A stretch of 64,000 nt of DNA from JAFGPL01 sp963781805. GTDB taxonomy: Bacteria > Bacteroidota > Bacteroidia > Bacteroidales > UBA10428. The position numbers and the translations under genes are program-made. Numbering within the stretch: the first letter of the stretch is position 1; the number at the start of each line of letters is the position of its first letter. Location: assembly GCA_963781805.1 (NCBI GenBank), contig CAWAHF010000004.1:4340001-4404000 (forward strand), written 5' to 3'. This document shows positions 63,378 through 64,000 of this stretch, piece by piece. A model generated the notes under the pieces. The model made no database searches and had not been told where the DNA came from. It saw only the letters and a program-made list of their open reading frames with translations.

Positions 63378-64000
63378 ATGAGAAAATTAATTTTAATTAT
63401 GGTTGTCATTACTCCAATCATTATAAAAGCTAATCCCATTATGATTGGAGCAAGTATCTCAGAATTATATTTTGATGAATCAGGCGATTGGACTATTGAA
63501 ATTGACAATAAATATAATGTAGTTAATTATTTGGAACATTTCGAAATAGAATGCAAATCAGGAAGCGCAACAATAGAATATTTTGATAGCGCTGATTTTA
63601 TTGTTATTAAAAATATCAATCTAAGTAATTCAATTTCAATATCAAAAGACAGTGATTTAATTAAATTATATTCATATATTGGAGGAGATTACATAATAGA
63701 CAGCATCGCAATTGGTAAATATCCTGGATCGTACTTGCACAATATTAAGAATGGTCAATCTGTTGCCAGACTTTATGAATATGGATCATTCTTCAAGGAC
63801 AAGACTCCGACCATTGGGTTTGAGAATGATCTGAATGGAGCCGTTAATGGGAAAATCTATGGTCATTTTTATGACTTCAATGATGTATTAATAATGAACA
63901 AATATTTCTTTATTAATGAAGGATATTGTACACCAATTCTCCAGGAGCAAGGATATCCGGGAGATATTGAAATAAATAATGAAGGATTTTACTGTGCTGA
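63378..64000 (+). CDS. secreted protein, 5' part (runs off the window)
   Basis: An open frame from ATG 63378 to the last base, at least 207 codons. It has a signal peptide (about 1-20, LILIMVVITPIIIKANP). The body begins MIGASISELYFDESGDWTIEIDN and has repeats of a beta-rich pattern (IGKYPGSYLHNIKNGQSVARLYEYGSFFKD, then NDLNGAVNGKIYGHFYDFND). This resembles the PGSYLHNIxxGQSVAR segment of some T9SS-type surface proteins, and the ISELYFDESGDWTIEI segment recalls the lamin-tail proteins at the left end. The missing 3' end should show whether a T9SS sorting signal is present. Confidence 0.8.
   Translation, partial: MRKLILIMVVITPIIIKANPIMIGASISELYFDESGDWTIEIDNKYNVVNYLEHFEIECKSGSATIEYFDSADFIVIKNINLSNSISISKDSDLIKLYSYIGGDYIIDSIAIGKYPGSYLHNIKNGQSVARLYEYGSFFKDKTPTIGFENDLNGAVNGKIYGHFYDFNDVLIMNKYFFINEGYCTPILQEQGYPGDIEINNEGFYCA

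Noticed and set aside
63257..63508. 83-residue minus-strand frame near the right end
   Set aside because: It is antisense to the signal peptide of the partial gene starting at 63378, which has the better coding pattern.
54527..64000. Integron integrase or phage integrase in the cassette region
   Set aside because: No tyrosine-recombinase motifs were found in any frame of the window, so an active integron cannot be claimed.

Overview
The window looks like a chromosome segment of a member of the Bacteroidota, probably class Bacteroidia. The evidence is AT-rich DNA, three secreted proteins ending in type IX secretion (T9SS) sorting domains, a TonB receptor under a TPP riboswitch, little use of Shine-Dalgarno sites, and promoters of the Bacteroidota form TTG-N(19-21)-TAnnTTTG. 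No rRNA, tRNA or CRISPR array was found.

Layout. 1-8.3 kb: three adjacent T9SS-type surface proteins built from lamin-tail or Ig-like (choice-of-anchor D) repeats; the first is cut by the window edge. 8.4-49.8 kb: mostly housekeeping genes. These are a GH16 glucanase, a lytic transglycosylase-uvrA pair, alaS divergent from two paralogous M23 peptidases, a PQQ-propeller protein, a MerR regulator, a Nif3-like protein, a zinc-ribbon protein, a TPR protein, a lemA-TPM-TPM-capA operon, a FeeM-like acyltransferase, a POT/MFS transporter, an SDR, a beta-helix lipoprotein, an EEP-fold hydrolase, an SNF2 helicase, cca, thioredoxin, the TPP riboswitch with its TonB receptor, xseB, clpS-nfeD-floA, a SPOR protein, an FKBP isomerase, pdxH, a WbuC cupin, yjjG and a DUF5020 protein. 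This part also holds small mobile or repetitive DNA: a 160-bp palindromic element, two MITE-like elements with 5-bp target duplications, and a 7-bp tandem repeat that runs into the end of uvrA.

49.8-64 kb: an accessory region. It starts with a 21-bp-period repeat tract, then two adjacent P-loop ATPases. From 54.5 kb, same-strand gene cassettes follow: lipoproteins, membrane proteins, two RelE/HigB-Xre toxin-antitoxin pairs and two decayed genes. They are separated by four copies of a non-coding repeat and by strongly folding sequence. Most cassettes carry GTTGTAGC-like DNA before the gene or its inverse (ACTGGCTACAAC-like) just after the stop. This recalls an integron-type array without an integrase or an undescribed cassette system, but that reading is inference. 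An IS91-type transposase fragment lies inside the array, and a partial secreted protein runs off the right end.
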